DNA from: Paenirhodobacter enshiensis
Lineage (GTDB): Bacteria; Pseudomonadota; Alphaproteobacteria; Rhodobacterales; Rhodobacteraceae
Direction: 5' to 3'
NCBI RefSeq assembly: GCF_000740785.1
Contig: NZ_JFZB01000029.1
Coordinates: 1 to 62,684 of the forward strand
DNA length: 62,684 nucleotides
Shown here: positions 18,151 to 26,736 of the stretch, one piece after another
Layout: each line of letters opens with the position of its first letter
How positions within the stretch are numbered: position 1 is the stretch's first letter
The notes under the pieces: generated by a model
Databases searched by the model: none
Seen by the model: the letters and a program-made list of their open reading frames with translations, nothing else
Told to the model about the DNA's origin: nothing
Position numbers and translations under genes: made by a program

Positions 18151-19524
18151 TCAGTCGGCGATCACGATATGCGCCGTGCCCTCGGCGATGTCGGCCGGAA
18201 CCGGCACATCCCAGGGCGCATTGCGGCGCCGGCGCACGTCGACCTCCATCCAGTAGAGCTCCCAGCCGCGCGTCGGCCCGATCCCGTCCATCGTCGCCGG
18301 CCCCTGCACCGATTTCGCGGTGCGCTTGTCGAAGACCATGATCGGGGTCTCGCCTTCCCCGACGCGGCGGATCTGTTCCTTCAGCAACCGGCGATAGGCG
18401 ATGATGCCCTTGTCCGAGGTGCCCAGATGCTCGCGCGTGCGGTCCTGGATCGTCCCCATCGACTCGCAGGCCCACTGGTCGTGGACGTTGATGTCGAAGC
18501 CCATGCCGGTATAGGTCTCCTCGGCCTGCTCCTGCGGATCGAAGCCGTATTCGTTGCGCTTGTTGCGGCGCGGGCGGTAGAACATCCCCTCATGCGCGGC
18601 CAGACGCTGCGCGCGCATCTTCTCCTTGTCGACGGGCTGGGTGTAGCTGGTGAAGATCGCATACCAGTAGCAATGCTCGTCATCGACCGGAACGTGCCAC
18701 TGGGTGATGGTCATCTCCTGGCTCATCGGGATCATGATGCCATGCGGAAACACCTGATTGGTCACCCGCACATGGGTGCGCTCCGCGTCGATCTCGCGCA
18801 GCGCGATCAGCCGCAACCCGTATTCGGTGCTCTCGATGTTGATCAGCGGCCGGTCGTATTCACGCAGAACCAGCGTCATCGGCAGATCCGCCCCCGCCGT
18901 GGCGGAACGGAACTGCTTGCCATAGGCTTCCTTCGGATCCTCGTCATGGAAGAACCGATGCAGGAACGAGGCATGGGCCGGGTCGATCCCCACCTCCAGC
19001 GCCTGCAGCCAGTTGCATTCCCACAGCCCCTTGAAAGCGAAGACATGGCTGTCGGGCGCGGCGAAACAATCGAGTTCGGGGAACTCCGGCGCCTCGCCCT
19101 CGCCCATCCAGGCCCAGACGATACCGCCCTTCGCCGCGGTCCTGTAGGCCGGCTGGCGGATATGGGCGCAGAGCTTCGATCCGACGGGTTCCGCCGGGGT
19201 GTCGACGCAATTGCCCTCGGCATCGAATTTCCAGCCGTGGAAGGCGCAGCGGATGCCGCCTTCCTCGACCCGGCCATAGGCGAGATCCGCGCCCCGGTGC
19301 GGACAATCGCGCCGCACCAGCCCGTAGGTCTTGCCGCCCGTCGCATCCGTGCCCGAGACGAACAGCACCAGATCCTCGCCCAGCAACCGCACCGGCACCG
19401 CCTTGCGCTCGCCCTCCAGCTCGTCGACCAGTGCCGCCGGCTGCCAGTAGCTGCGCATCAGCTTGCCGCAGGCCGTGCCGGGCCCGACACGGGTGAGCAG
19501 GTCGTTCTGTTCCTGGCTGATCAT
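18151..19524 (-). CDS. Rieske [2Fe-2S] oxygenase, large subunit
   Basis: A 457-residue ring-hydroxylating or demethylating oxygenase. Rieske ligands are Cys74, His76, Cys93 and His96 (CPH...CAFH). The mononuclear iron site is DPAHASFLHR with Asp181, His184 and His189. Length and pattern fit phthalate-dioxygenase-type single-subunit (alpha-only) oxygenases, which need a separate reductase; none is in the window. AAGGA precedes the ATG at 19524. It heads the importer operon with a 200-bp gap, suggesting the imported compound is its substrate. Confidence 0.9.
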   Translation of the reverse strand: MISQEQNDLLTRVGPGTACGKLMRSYWQPAALVDELEGERKAVPVRLLGEDLVLFVSGTDATGGKTYGLVRRDCPHRGADLAYGRVEEGGIRCAFHGWKFDAEGNCVDTPAEPVGSKLCAHIRQPAYRTAAKGGIVWAWMGEGEAPEFPELDCFAAPDSHVFAFKGLWECNWLQALEVGIDPAHASFLHRFFHDEDPKEAYGKQFRSATAGADLPMTLVLREYDRPLINIESTEYGLRLIALREIDAERTHVRVTNQVFPHGIMIPMSQEMTITQWHVPVDDEHCYWYAIFTSYTQPVDKEKMRAQRLAAHEGMFYRPRRNKRNEYGFDPQEQAEETYTGMGFDINVHDQWACESMGTIQDRTREHLGTSDKGIIAYRRLLKEQIRRVGEGETPIMVFDKRTAKSVQGPATMDGIGPTRGWELYWMEVDVRRRRNAPWDVPVPADIAEGTAHIVIAD

Positions 19525-19562
19525 TGGCGAGGTCCTTCTCAAGTGCCGACCGTCGTGCCACA

Positions 19563-19605
19563 CGACACTTTGGTCTATTATCGAACGCTTGGTCTGATAG
19601 TGTCG
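19563..19605 (-). promoter_or_regulatory. Operator-like repeats upstream of the Rieske gene
   Basis: CGACACT (19563) and AGTGTCG (19599) are outer inverted repeats. Between them TTGGTCT occurs twice (19570 and 19589), 19 bases apart on the same strand. The cluster lies 39 bases upstream of the Rieske start. No regulator gene adjoins. The rest of the 380-bp gap to folE2 (19606-19904) holds repeat copy B and no supportable gene. Confidence 0.5.
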
Positions 19606-19804
19606 CCACCATGATCATCGGTCAATCGAAAGATCGATCTCAAACCGATGATAAATTGCCCGTTCGCACAGAAAGATCGGCGGCGGATTCATCATTTCCG
19701 CAAGTCCGGGCCCATACTCCCGTTCCCCCGCCCCGACGCAAGGAATCGTCCCCCCTGCGAAGGCGACGCTTCGCGAAGCAGGGACCCGCTCCCTTCCATT
19801 CATC

Positions 19805-19868
19805 TTTCCGAAAATATCCCGGGGGTGAATTTGCCTGAAAGGCAAAGAGGGGGCAGCGCCCCCTCTCT
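19805..19868 (+). repeat. Dispersed intergenic element copy B
   Basis: CTTTCCGAAAATATCCCGGG, then GGTGA, a diverged TTGCCTGAAAGGCAA stem and GGGGGCAGCGCCCCC. Same order of parts as copies A and D but with a substituted middle stem that keeps its pairing, so the structure seems to be what is conserved. Confidence 0.8.
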
Positions 19869-19904
19869 TCCCCTCACGTCCCGGACCCGCTCAGCCCGCG
19901 TGGA

Positions 19905-21035
19905 TCAGCCCTGATGCACCAGCGAGGCGAACAGCCGCGGGTCGATGCTCTGGCTCGAAAACGTCGGCCCCTCGCTCAGCACCGCCACCGCGTCATGGCT
20001 GTGCAGGCTTTCCTGATGGCTTGCCACCACGCGGAAATCGCCGATCCGCGGCTCGGCGAGCAGCCCCTCGGCGAAGGCACGCACGGCATCCTCGACGAAG
20101 ATCGGGTTGGCCGCGTTCAGCTCGGCGAAGGCCTGCTCGTCCTCGCGCTTGACCATGACCTGGGTCTCGGTCGGCACCGCCTTGCGGGCGATGTCGATCA
20201 GATCCTCGAACCACAGCGCGCCCTGCCCCGGCGCCAGCGCGACCGAGATCCGCGCGACGGAACGCTGCGAATGCGGCGTGGCCAGCTGACCGCGCTCGCG
20301 CCGGGCGTGTTCCGACAGCTCCAGCGAGCACGGGCAGGTCGAGGAATAGACGTAATCGAGATGGATCGCCTTCAGCCGCTGGCCGTCGGTGTCCGCCATC
20401 TCCAGCGCGATATCGTAATACTGCCACCCCGTCAGGCCAGAGCGCAGCGAGCGGATCTCCGTCGGATAGCGGAACCGCATCATCAGCCGCGCATCGAAGG
20501 CGCCGAGCTTTTCCTTGTAGCCGTCGATCACCGCGGCCATCACCTCGAAGGAGAACGCGCTTTCCGCATGGGTGTAGAAGGCGCGGATCACCCGCGACAT
20601 GTTGATGCCCTTCTGCGTCGCCTCGAGGCTCACCGTTCCGGTGACCGAGGTCTCGAGCGGCATGTCCCCGCCCTTGCGCAGCCGGTAGCGGATCGGCAGA
20701 TGGAAATTCGAGATCCCGACATGCTCGATGCGCGCACGCGCGCCCACGATCAGCGAGGCCGGTCCGTTCTGCAGATCGGGCAGCGTCGCGATATAGCCGG
20801 GATCCGCACGGAACTCGGGATCGTAGCGCCGGCTGAGGTCGGGATAATTCGCCAGCTCGTGGCCCGGCAGCAGCCGCGCGATGGCGGGGTCAAGACGGGC
20901 GACCTCGGTCGGATCGGCGCTTTCGGCCCAGGCCCGCAGCGTGGCAAGCGCCGCCTTCGCCGCATGAACGTCAGGGGCGGCCTTCGCCGCCTCCATGTCC
21001 GGGCTGGCTTCGGGCTTCGGGGGATGAACGGTCAT
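19905..21035 (-). CDS. folE2: GTP cyclohydrolase I, type IB (FolE2)
   Basis: A 376-residue FolE2. It converts GTP to dihydroneopterin triphosphate for folate (and queuosine-type) synthesis. The active-site block SSTCPCSLELSEHA holds Cys234 and Cys236; LQNGPASLIVGARA and KGINMSRVIRAFY are also family-typical. The N-terminus carries about 45 extra residues rich in Ala, including an EAAKAAPDVHAAKAA repeat-like stretch. FolE2 works with metals other than zinc, and in many bacteria replaces FolE under zinc limitation; no Zur site was recognised. GGAGA precedes the ATG. Confidence 0.93.
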   Translation of the reverse strand: MTVHPPKPEASPDMEAAKAAPDVHAAKAALATLRAWAESADPTEVARLDPAIARLLPGHELANYPDLSRRYDPEFRADPGYIATLPDLQNGPASLIVGARARIEHVGISNFHLPIRYRLRKGGDMPLETSVTGTVSLEATQKGINMSRVIRAFYTHAESAFSFEVMAAVIDGYKEKLGAFDARLMMRFRYPTEIRSLRSGLTGWQYYDIALEMADTDGQRLKAIHLDYVYSSTCPCSLELSEHARRERGQLATPHSQRSVARISVALAPGQGALWFEDLIDIARKAVPTETQVMVKREDEQAFAELNAANPIFVEDAVRAFAEGLLAEPRIGDFRVVASHQESLHSHDAVAVLSEGPTFSSQSIDPRLFASLVHQG

Positions 21036-21063
21036 GGCAGTCTCCGTTTCAGGCGCCGGATAT

Positions 21064-21092
21064 GAAACACCCGGCCTCATATGGGCCGGGTG
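21064..21092 (-). terminator. Terminator of metZ
   Basis: CACCCGGCC and GGCCGGGTG form a 9-bp stem with loop TCATATG. On the minus strand it is followed by TTTCAT, 29 bases after the metZ stop. Confidence 0.7.
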
Positions 21093-21120
21093 CGGGAAAT
21101 TTCCAACCCTGTCGCGCAGT

Positions 21121-22299
21121 TCAGACCGCTTCGAGCGCGCCCAGAATGTCAGCGACCAGATCGTCGCGGTCCTCGATCCCCATCGAGATCCGCACCAGAC
21201 CGGGCGTGATGCCGATGGTGGCGCGCTCCTCGTCGCTGAGGTTCTTGTGCGTGGTGGTCGCCGGATGGGTGGCGATCGACTTCGCGTCGCCGAGGTTGTT
21301 CGAGATCGTCACGATCCGGAGCGCGTCGAGGAAGCGGAACGCCTCCGCCTTCCCGTCCTTCAGATCGAGGCAGATCATCGTGCCGCCCGAGCCCATCTGA
21401 CGCATCGCCAGATCGTGCTGCGGATGGTCCTCGAGGCCCGGATAGATCGCGCGGGCGAGCTTCGGGTGATGATCGGTCGCGCGCGCCACAGCCTCGGCAT
21501 TCGCGGCCTGCGCCCGCACCCGCAGATCGAGCGTGGTCAGACCGTTGAGCATGATCCAGGCGTGGAACGGGCTCATCGCGCCGCCGGTGTGCTTGAGATA
21601 GGTCTCGAGCGGGCCGCGCACGAACTCCTTGCGCCCGAGCACCACGCCGCCGAGCGCCCGCCCGCCGCCGTCGATGTGCTTCGTCGCCGAATAGACGATC
21701 ACATCGGCGCCAAGCTCCGCCGCGCGCGAAAAGATCGGCGAGGCGAAGGCGTTGTCGACCACCACCATCGCGCCCACCGAATGCGCGGCCCTGGCCACGG
21801 CGGCGATGTCGATGACTTCGAGCCCGGGGTTCGAGACGCTCTCGAACAGGCAGACCTTGGTGTTTTCCTTGACCGCCGCGGCCCAGTTCTCGTTCACCGC
21901 GCCGTCGATCAGCGTGATCTCGACGCCGAACTGCGACAGCACCTTGAGTACATGCAGACACGAGCCGAACATCTGCCGCGCCGCGACGATATGATCGCCC
22001 GCCTTCACCAGCGCCATCAGCGCGCCATTGACCGCGGCCATGCCCGAGGCGGTGGCGAACGCGTCCTCGGTGCCTTCGATCGCCGACATCCGGTCCTCGA
22101 ACATCCGCGTCGTCGGGTTGCCGTAGCGGGCATAGATGAATTCGTCCGGCCCCGAGGAGATGAACCGCGCCTCGGCGACCTCGGCCGAGGGATAGGCGAA
22201 GCCCTGGGTCAGGAACAGCGCCTCGGCCATCTCGCCATACTGGCTGCGGCGAATGCCTTCGTGGACGAGCTTCGTGCGGGTGTTCCAGTCCTTGACCAT
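21121..22299 (-). CDS. metZ: O-succinylhomoserine sulfhydrylase
   Basis: A 392-residue PLP enzyme of the Cys/Met metabolism family that makes homocysteine from O-succinyl- (or O-acetyl-) homoserine and sulfide. The PLP lysine is Lys207 in YSATKHIDGGGR; the cofactor phosphate is bound near TASGMAA. AAGGAGG precedes the ATG. It follows yciB by 82 bases on the same strand. Cystathionine gamma-synthase is the main alternative; the N-terminus KDWNTRTKLVHEGIRRSQYGE favours MetZ. Confidence 0.92.
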   Translation of the reverse strand: MVKDWNTRTKLVHEGIRRSQYGEMAEALFLTQGFAYPSAEVAEARFISSGPDEFIYARYGNPTTRMFEDRMSAIEGTEDAFATASGMAAVNGALMALVKAGDHIVAARQMFGSCLHVLKVLSQFGVEITLIDGAVNENWAAAVKENTKVCLFESVSNPGLEVIDIAAVARAAHSVGAMVVVDNAFASPIFSRAAELGADVIVYSATKHIDGGGRALGGVVLGRKEFVRGPLETYLKHTGGAMSPFHAWIMLNGLTTLDLRVRAQAANAEAVARATDHHPKLARAIYPGLEDHPQHDLAMRQMGSGGTMICLDLKDGKAEAFRFLDALRIVTISNNLGDAKSIATHPATTTHKNLSDEERATIGITPGLVRISMGIEDRDDLVADILGALEAV

Positions 22300-22381
22300 C
22301 GGGGCCTCCTTGAACCGCCTTGAAAGGGTGCGGATGGCTAACGCCGCAAGCTTCGGGCGTCAACCGGACCGGCGGAGAAGG

Positions 22382-22993
22382 TTATTCCTCGTTCTTCGGT
22401 TTTTCGAGACCGTAGCGCTGGAACAGCGGCCCCTGCGCGATGAAAAATCCGAACATCAGAATCGTCAGACCGAAGGTCTTGAAATTGACCCAGGCCTGAT
22501 CCGACATGGTGCGCCAGATCGCCTCGTTGGCGATGGCGAGGCCGACGAAGAAGGCGATCAGCCGTTTGGTCAGGATGGTCCAGCCCTCGGGGCGCATCGG
22601 CACCATCTCGTCCATCACCAGTTGCAGCCAGGACTTGCCGCGCGCCAGCCCAAGCGCCAGCGCACCGGCGAACAGCAGATAGATCAGCGTCGGCTTCATC
22701 TTGAAGAAGCGCTCGTCGTTGAACCACAGCGACAGCCCGCCGAACACCACGACCAGAACCAGCGTGGCGATCTGCATCGCGGCGAGATGCCCGGTCAGCC
22801 GCCACAGGATCAGCGTCGCCAGCGCCAGCAGCGGAATGAACAGCGCCGTCGCGATCATGAAGCCGGAATAGCTCGTCGCGCCGATCTGCACATGGGCCTC
22901 GCGCAGCCGCGAGAAGGCGATGAAGAACACCACCAGCGGGCCGAGTTCCAGCCCCAGCTTGACCCAGGGATTGATCTTGCGCCGCTCTGCCAT
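22382..22993 (-). CDS. yciB: YciB/IspZ-family inner membrane septation protein
   Basis: A 203-residue protein with five or six membrane segments. KPTLIYLLFAGAL, FFVGLAIANEAIWRTMSDQAWVNFKTFG and the C-terminal QGPLFQRYG are hallmarks of the YciB (IspZ) family, involved in cell envelope integrity and division. The ATG at 22993 is preferred over 23014 because GGAAGG precedes it. The gene is upstream of metZ and divergent from the MgtC-like gene. Confidence 0.9.
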   Translation of the reverse strand: MAERRKINPWVKLGLELGPLVVFFIAFSRLREAHVQIGATSYSGFMIATALFIPLLALATLILWRLTGHLAAMQIATLVLVVVFGGLSLWFNDERFFKMKPTLIYLLFAGALALGLARGKSWLQLVMDEMVPMRPEGWTILTKRLIAFFVGLAIANEAIWRTMSDQAWVNFKTFGLTILMFGFFIAQGPLFQRYGLEKPKNEE

Positions 22994-23168
22994 TCGCCCG
23001 CCCTTCCGTGCCATTCGATCCGCTCAGACATAGCGCACCGCGCGCCTCGCGCCAGCCAAATCTGCGTGTGGCGCCGGCCTGCCGAGGTGCGGGGCCCGCT
23101 CATGCACAGGCCCTTTCGCGCGCCGGCCGGCGAGGCTACTGTCACCCGACGTTCAACGGAGCCCCCCG

Positions 23169-23762
23169 ATGACCCCTCTTGCCAATATGTGGTCCGACCT
23201 TGCCGCCTCCTTCACCGCGACGCCGCCCTCGGTCGCCGCGCTGCGGATGATCGCGGCACTGATCCTCGGCGGTGCCATCGGTTTCGAGCGCGAATGGCAT
23301 CACAAGCCGGCCGGGCTGCGCACCCATATGCTGATCGCCATCGCCTCGGCGCTGTTCGCGCTGATCACCTTCGAGCTCGTGGACATCACCCGCGCCGAAG
23401 GGCCGGAAAGCGGCGCGCGCTCGGATCTGACGCGGCTGATCAGCTCGGTGACATCGGGGGTGGCATTTCTGGCGGCGGGAACGATCATCATCTCGGGGCA
23501 GCGGGTGAAGGGGCTGACCACGGGTGCCGGGATGTGGCTTGCGGGTGCCGTGGGTCTCGCCTGCGGTTGCGGGCGGATCGGGCTCGCCGGCCTCGCCACG
23601 CTGCTGACCGTGCTGGTGCTGTGGATCTTTCGCAAGATCGAAGCCCGCGTCGACAAGCTGGAAGAAGAGATCGAGCGCAAGCACCCAGACCCGGATTTCG
23701 AGGCGCCGCTGCGCAACGATCCGATCTCGAAGACCCGTCACCGGACCGTATCCGACGAGTGA
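23169..23762 (+). CDS. MgtC/SapB-family membrane protein
   Basis: A 197-residue protein with four to five N-terminal membrane segments. The conserved start RMIAALILGGAIGFEREWHHKPAGLRTHMLI and FLAAGTIII are MgtC family signatures. A charged coiled stretch (RKIEARVDKLEEEIERK) closes the C-terminus. MgtC-type proteins inhibit ATP synthase or affect magnesium and acid tolerance in other species; the role here is unknown. The 130 bp between it and ftsY hold only an imperfect palindrome (GGGAAGAATATTTTCCC at 23775). Confidence 0.85.
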   Translation: MTPLANMWSDLAASFTATPPSVAALRMIAALILGGAIGFEREWHHKPAGLRTHMLIAIASALFALITFELVDITRAEGPESGARSDLTRLISSVTSGVAFLAAGTIIISGQRVKGLTTGAGMWLAGAVGLACGCGRIGLAGLATLLTVLVLWIFRKIEARVDKLEEEIERKHPDPDFEAPLRNDPISKTRHRTVSDE

Positions 23763-23892
23763 CAGGGATCCGCGGGGAAGAATATTTTCCCGAATTGACC
23801 GGCGCGCCCCGAATGCCGCCGAATTCACCTATCGGAATGCGACGATGCGAGGCGGTTCGGCAGGCTTTCCCGCGGCCTCTGCGCCTGACGCT

Positions 23893-24918
23893 TCAGCCCT
23901 CGGCGCCGACCAGCGCGCGGGCGAACTCCTCGGGATCGAAGGGGGCGAGGTCGTCGATCTGCTCGCCCACGCCGATCGCATGGATCGGCAGCCCGAAACG
24001 GTCGGCCAGCGCCACCAGCACGCCGCCCTTCGCCGTGCCGTCGAGCTTGGTCATCACCAGACCCGAGACATCGGCGATCTTCGAGAAGATCTCGACCTGG
24101 TTGAGCGCGTTCTGCCCGGTCGTGGCATCGAGCACCAGAAGCGTGTTATGCGGCGCCTCGGGATCCTTCTTGCGGATCACCCGCACGATCTTGGCGAGCT
24201 CTTCCATCAGATCTTGCCGGTTCTGCAACCGCCCGGCGGTGTCGATCAGCAACAGATCCGCCCCGTCCGCCTCGGCCCGCGTCATCGCGTCGAAGGCGAG
24301 CGAGGCCGGGTCCGAGCCCTCGGGCGCGGTCAGCACCGGCACGTCGGCGCGCTCGCCCCAGACCTTCAGCTGTTCGACCGCCGCGGCGCGGAAGGTGTCG
24401 CCGGCCGCGATCACCACGGTCTTGCCCGCGGCGCGGAACTGCGAGGCGAGCTTGCCGATGGTCGTGGTCTTGCCAGAGCCGTTGACGCCCACCACCAGCA
24501 CGACCTGAGGCCGCTTGGGATAGATCGGCATCGGGCGGGCGACGGGCTCCATGATCCGGGCGATTTCAGCGGCCAGCAACGCCTTGATCTCGCTCACCGA
24601 CAGCCGCTTGCCCATGCGCCCCTCGGCGAGGTTCGCGGTGACGCGCAAGGCGGTGTCCACGCCCATGTCCGACGAGATCAGCAGATCCTCGAGGCTTTCG
24701 AGCATCTCGTCATCGAGCACCCGGCGCGGTTCCGCCGCCGGGCCCTGACCGAACAGCCGCCCGATCAGGCCGGGGCGCGCCGGCTCGGGGGCGGAGGCGG
24801 GAGCTTCGGGCGTCGCCTCGGGCGCGGCCGGAGCCTCGGCCACGATGGCATCGAGCCCCTCGCCGAGTTTCGACGAAGAGCGCGTCAGACGTGACTTGAG
24901 CTTGGCGAAGAAGGACAT
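23893..24918 (-). CDS. ftsY: Signal recognition particle receptor FtsY
   Basis: A 341-residue SRP GTPase. The NG domain has G1 GVNGSGKTTT (144-153), DTAGRLQN, TKLDGTAKGG and GVGEQIDDLAPFDPEEFA at the end. The acidic/Ala-Pro-rich A domain is short (about 60 residues). It receives SRP-ribosome complexes at the inner membrane. CGGAG precedes the ATG at 24918; a longer frame to 24942 is not needed. Confidence 0.95.
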   Translation of the reverse strand: MSFFAKLKSRLTRSSSKLGEGLDAIVAEAPAAPEATPEAPASAPEPARPGLIGRLFGQGPAAEPRRVLDDEMLESLEDLLISSDMGVDTALRVTANLAEGRMGKRLSVSEIKALLAAEIARIMEPVARPMPIYPKRPQVVLVVGVNGSGKTTTIGKLASQFRAAGKTVVIAAGDTFRAAAVEQLKVWGERADVPVLTAPEGSDPASLAFDAMTRAEADGADLLLIDTAGRLQNRQDLMEELAKIVRVIRKKDPEAPHNTLLVLDATTGQNALNQVEIFSKIADVSGLVMTKLDGTAKGGVLVALADRFGLPIHAIGVGEQIDDLAPFDPEEFARALVGAEG

Positions 24919-25055
24919 GGCACACTCCGGGTTTCCTTTCACCTAATGGATGCGCGGCCGCGATGGAAGGCCGGGCACTGGCGCAGCGGCACGAAATCTG
25001 TTCAACATGCGCATCGGAACGGCCCCCGAAAGGGCCCGAGACGGAGGCGACACAG

Positions 25056-26204
25056 ATGAGCGAGCAGATCCCGGACGAGACCGAGGCGCCGCTGTTTCGC
25101 CGCCTGATGCGGATCGGCCGCGATGTGCCGCAGGTCGACGTTTTCGCCGTGGCGAGTTTCGCGCCGGTGCCGCTTTTGATGATCGGCGCGCTGATGGGCG
25201 GGATCTGGCCATGGCTGGCGCTTGGCTGGATCGCCATCGTGATCGCGCTGTTCGACCGGCTGATCGGCCGTGCCTCGCCCGATGCGCCCGAGGGCACGAT
25301 CTTCGCCGAGGCGGATGCGCTGTCTGCCGCGCTTGCCGTGGCGCATTTCGTGCTGATGCTGCTCGCCGTCGCCTCGGTCGCGGGCGAGACCGGCGTCGGC
25401 TGGGGCGGACGCTTCGCGCTGTTCATGGGATTCAGCCTGTTCTTCGGGCAGGTGTCCAATTCGAACGCTCATGAGCTGATCCACCGCGGCGACCGGCGAC
25501 TGTTCGACCTTGGCAAATGGGTCTACATCACGCTGCTGTTCGGCCATCACGTCTCGGCGCACCGGCTGATCCATCACCGTTTCGTCGCCACGCCCGAGGA
25601 TCCGAACAGCGCGGTTCTGGGCGAGAGCTTCTACGATTTCGCGCCGCAGGCCTGGACCGGATCGTTCCGGGCCGGCTGGCAAGCCGAGGCGATCCGCGCC
25701 CGCGGCCGCCCGAAAGCGGCGAGTTTCAAGGCATGGCTGCGCGCGTTGAACCCGTATTATTCCTACGTCGGCGGCGCGCTGGCCTGCCTTTTGCTGGTGA
25801 CGGTGCTGTTCGGCTGGCGCGGGCTGATCGCCTATCTGCTGATCTGCGCTTATGCACAGACGCAGATTCTTCTGGCGGATTACGTGCAACACTACGGATT
25901 GCGCCGGCGCAGCACCGGCCCGCTGAGCTATGAGCCGGTCACCGCGCGCCACAGCTGGGACGCGCGCGAGCCGCTGTCCTCGCTGTGGATGCTGAATGCG
26001 CCGCGACACTCCGACCATCACGCCCATCCGGGCCGGCCTTACCCCGAGCTGCGTCTGGACAACCCGGAGGTGCCGCGGCCCGAGCGGCCGATGCTGCCGC
26101 GCTCGCTGCCCGTCATGGCGACGCTCGCACTGTTCCCGCGGCTGTGGCGCAAGGTGATGGATCCGCGCGTGCGCCGGCTCCATGCCGCGACCGGGCAGGA
26201 CTGA
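25056..26204 (+). CDS. AlkB-like membrane fatty acid/alkane hydroxylase
   Basis: A 382-residue integral membrane di-iron protein. The histidine clusters are NAHELIHRG, GHHVSAHRLIHHRFVATPED and APRHSDHHAHPGRPY, with DYVQHYGL between, which together define alkane 1-monooxygenases. It inserts oxygen into a terminal C-H of an alkane or related chain, taking electrons from rubredoxin; no rubredoxin or reductase gene adjoins. GGAGG precedes the ATG at 25056. The next gene begins 1 base after its stop. Substrate is not proven: in this order such genes occur in strains not known to grow on alkanes. Confidence 0.85.
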   Translation: MSEQIPDETEAPLFRRLMRIGRDVPQVDVFAVASFAPVPLLMIGALMGGIWPWLALGWIAIVIALFDRLIGRASPDAPEGTIFAEADALSAALAVAHFVLMLLAVASVAGETGVGWGGRFALFMGFSLFFGQVSNSNAHELIHRGDRRLFDLGKWVYITLLFGHHVSAHRLIHHRFVATPEDPNSAVLGESFYDFAPQAWTGSFRAGWQAEAIRARGRPKAASFKAWLRALNPYYSYVGGALACLLLVTVLFGWRGLIAYLLICAYAQTQILLADYVQHYGLRRRSTGPLSYEPVTARHSWDAREPLSSLWMLNAPRHSDHHAHPGRPYPELRLDNPEVPRPERPMLPRSLPVMATLALFPRLWRKVMDPRVRRLHAATGQD

Positions 26205-26205
26205 G

Positions 26206-26643
26206 ATGCGCCGGGCCGTCGCACTGATCGTTCTGGCGTTGTTGCCGGTGCTCGCCGCGGCGCAGGCGGTCGCACAGGACACGGGCACCGACCTCGGCGC
26301 GCCGCTCGATGCCGCGCAGTTCGATGCCCTGACGCTCGGTCGCACCATCACCTATGCGCAGGACGGCGTTCCCTATGGCACCGAGGCCTATCGCCCCGGC
26401 CACAAGGTGATCTGGGCCTTCACCGAGAGCGAATGCCGGGAAGGCGACTGGTTCCAGCGCGGCGAGGACATCTGCTTCGACTATCACGACGATACGCCGC
26501 TGCAGTGCTGGCAGTTCCACGACACGCCGTCGGGGCTGGTGGCGCAGTTTCAGGACCCGGAGGGCGGCGTGCAATCGCCTCTGGTCGGACTGAGCGACAG
26601 CAAGGACGGCCTCGACTGCCCGGCGCCGGATCTGGGCGTCTAG
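26206..26643 (+). CDS. Secreted small protein of unknown function, coupled to the AlkB-like gene
   Basis: A 145-residue protein with a clear Sec signal peptide (residues 1-25, ending AQAVAQ). The mature part has four cysteines, in ESEC, EDIC, LQCW and LDCP, which could form two disulfides in the periplasm. YRPGHKVIWAF and FHDTPSGLVAQF are the best conserved-looking stretches, but I recognise no family. It starts 1 base after the hydroxylase stop, so translation is probably reinitiated and the two functions linked. Confidence 0.75.
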   Translation: MRRAVALIVLALLPVLAAAQAVAQDTGTDLGAPLDAAQFDALTLGRTITYAQDGVPYGTEAYRPGHKVIWAFTESECREGDWFQRGEDICFDYHDDTPLQCWQFHDTPSGLVAQFQDPEGGVQSPLVGLSDSKDGLDCPAPDLGV

Positions 26644-26650
26644 CTGCGGT

Positions 26651-26720
26651 GAAGGGAGGGGCTTTGCCCCTCGCGCGTGCCGCGCTCACCCCAGGATATT
26701 TTCGGCGAATCGAAAGGGAA
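26651..26720 (-). repeat. Dispersed intergenic element copy C (inverted)
   Basis: On the minus strand it reads CCTTTCGATTCGCCGAAAAT, then ATCCTGGGGTGA, a diverged GCGCGGCACGCGC stem and GGGGCAAAGCCCC. It follows the xseA stop in the sense direction. Confidence 0.8.
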
Positions 26721-26736
26721 AGTGCGGCTCTGGCTC

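Noticed and set aside
19615-19845. Small minus-strand frame as a regulator for the Rieske operon
   Set aside because: It runs over repeat copy B, lacks any helix-turn-helix pattern and has no ribosome site.
22300-22381. Possible SAM-II riboswitch upstream of metZ
   Set aside because: A small hairpin (TTGACGCC with GGCGTTA on the minus strand) is present, but the conserved SAM-II core bases are not, and the gap is only 82 bases in an apparent operon.
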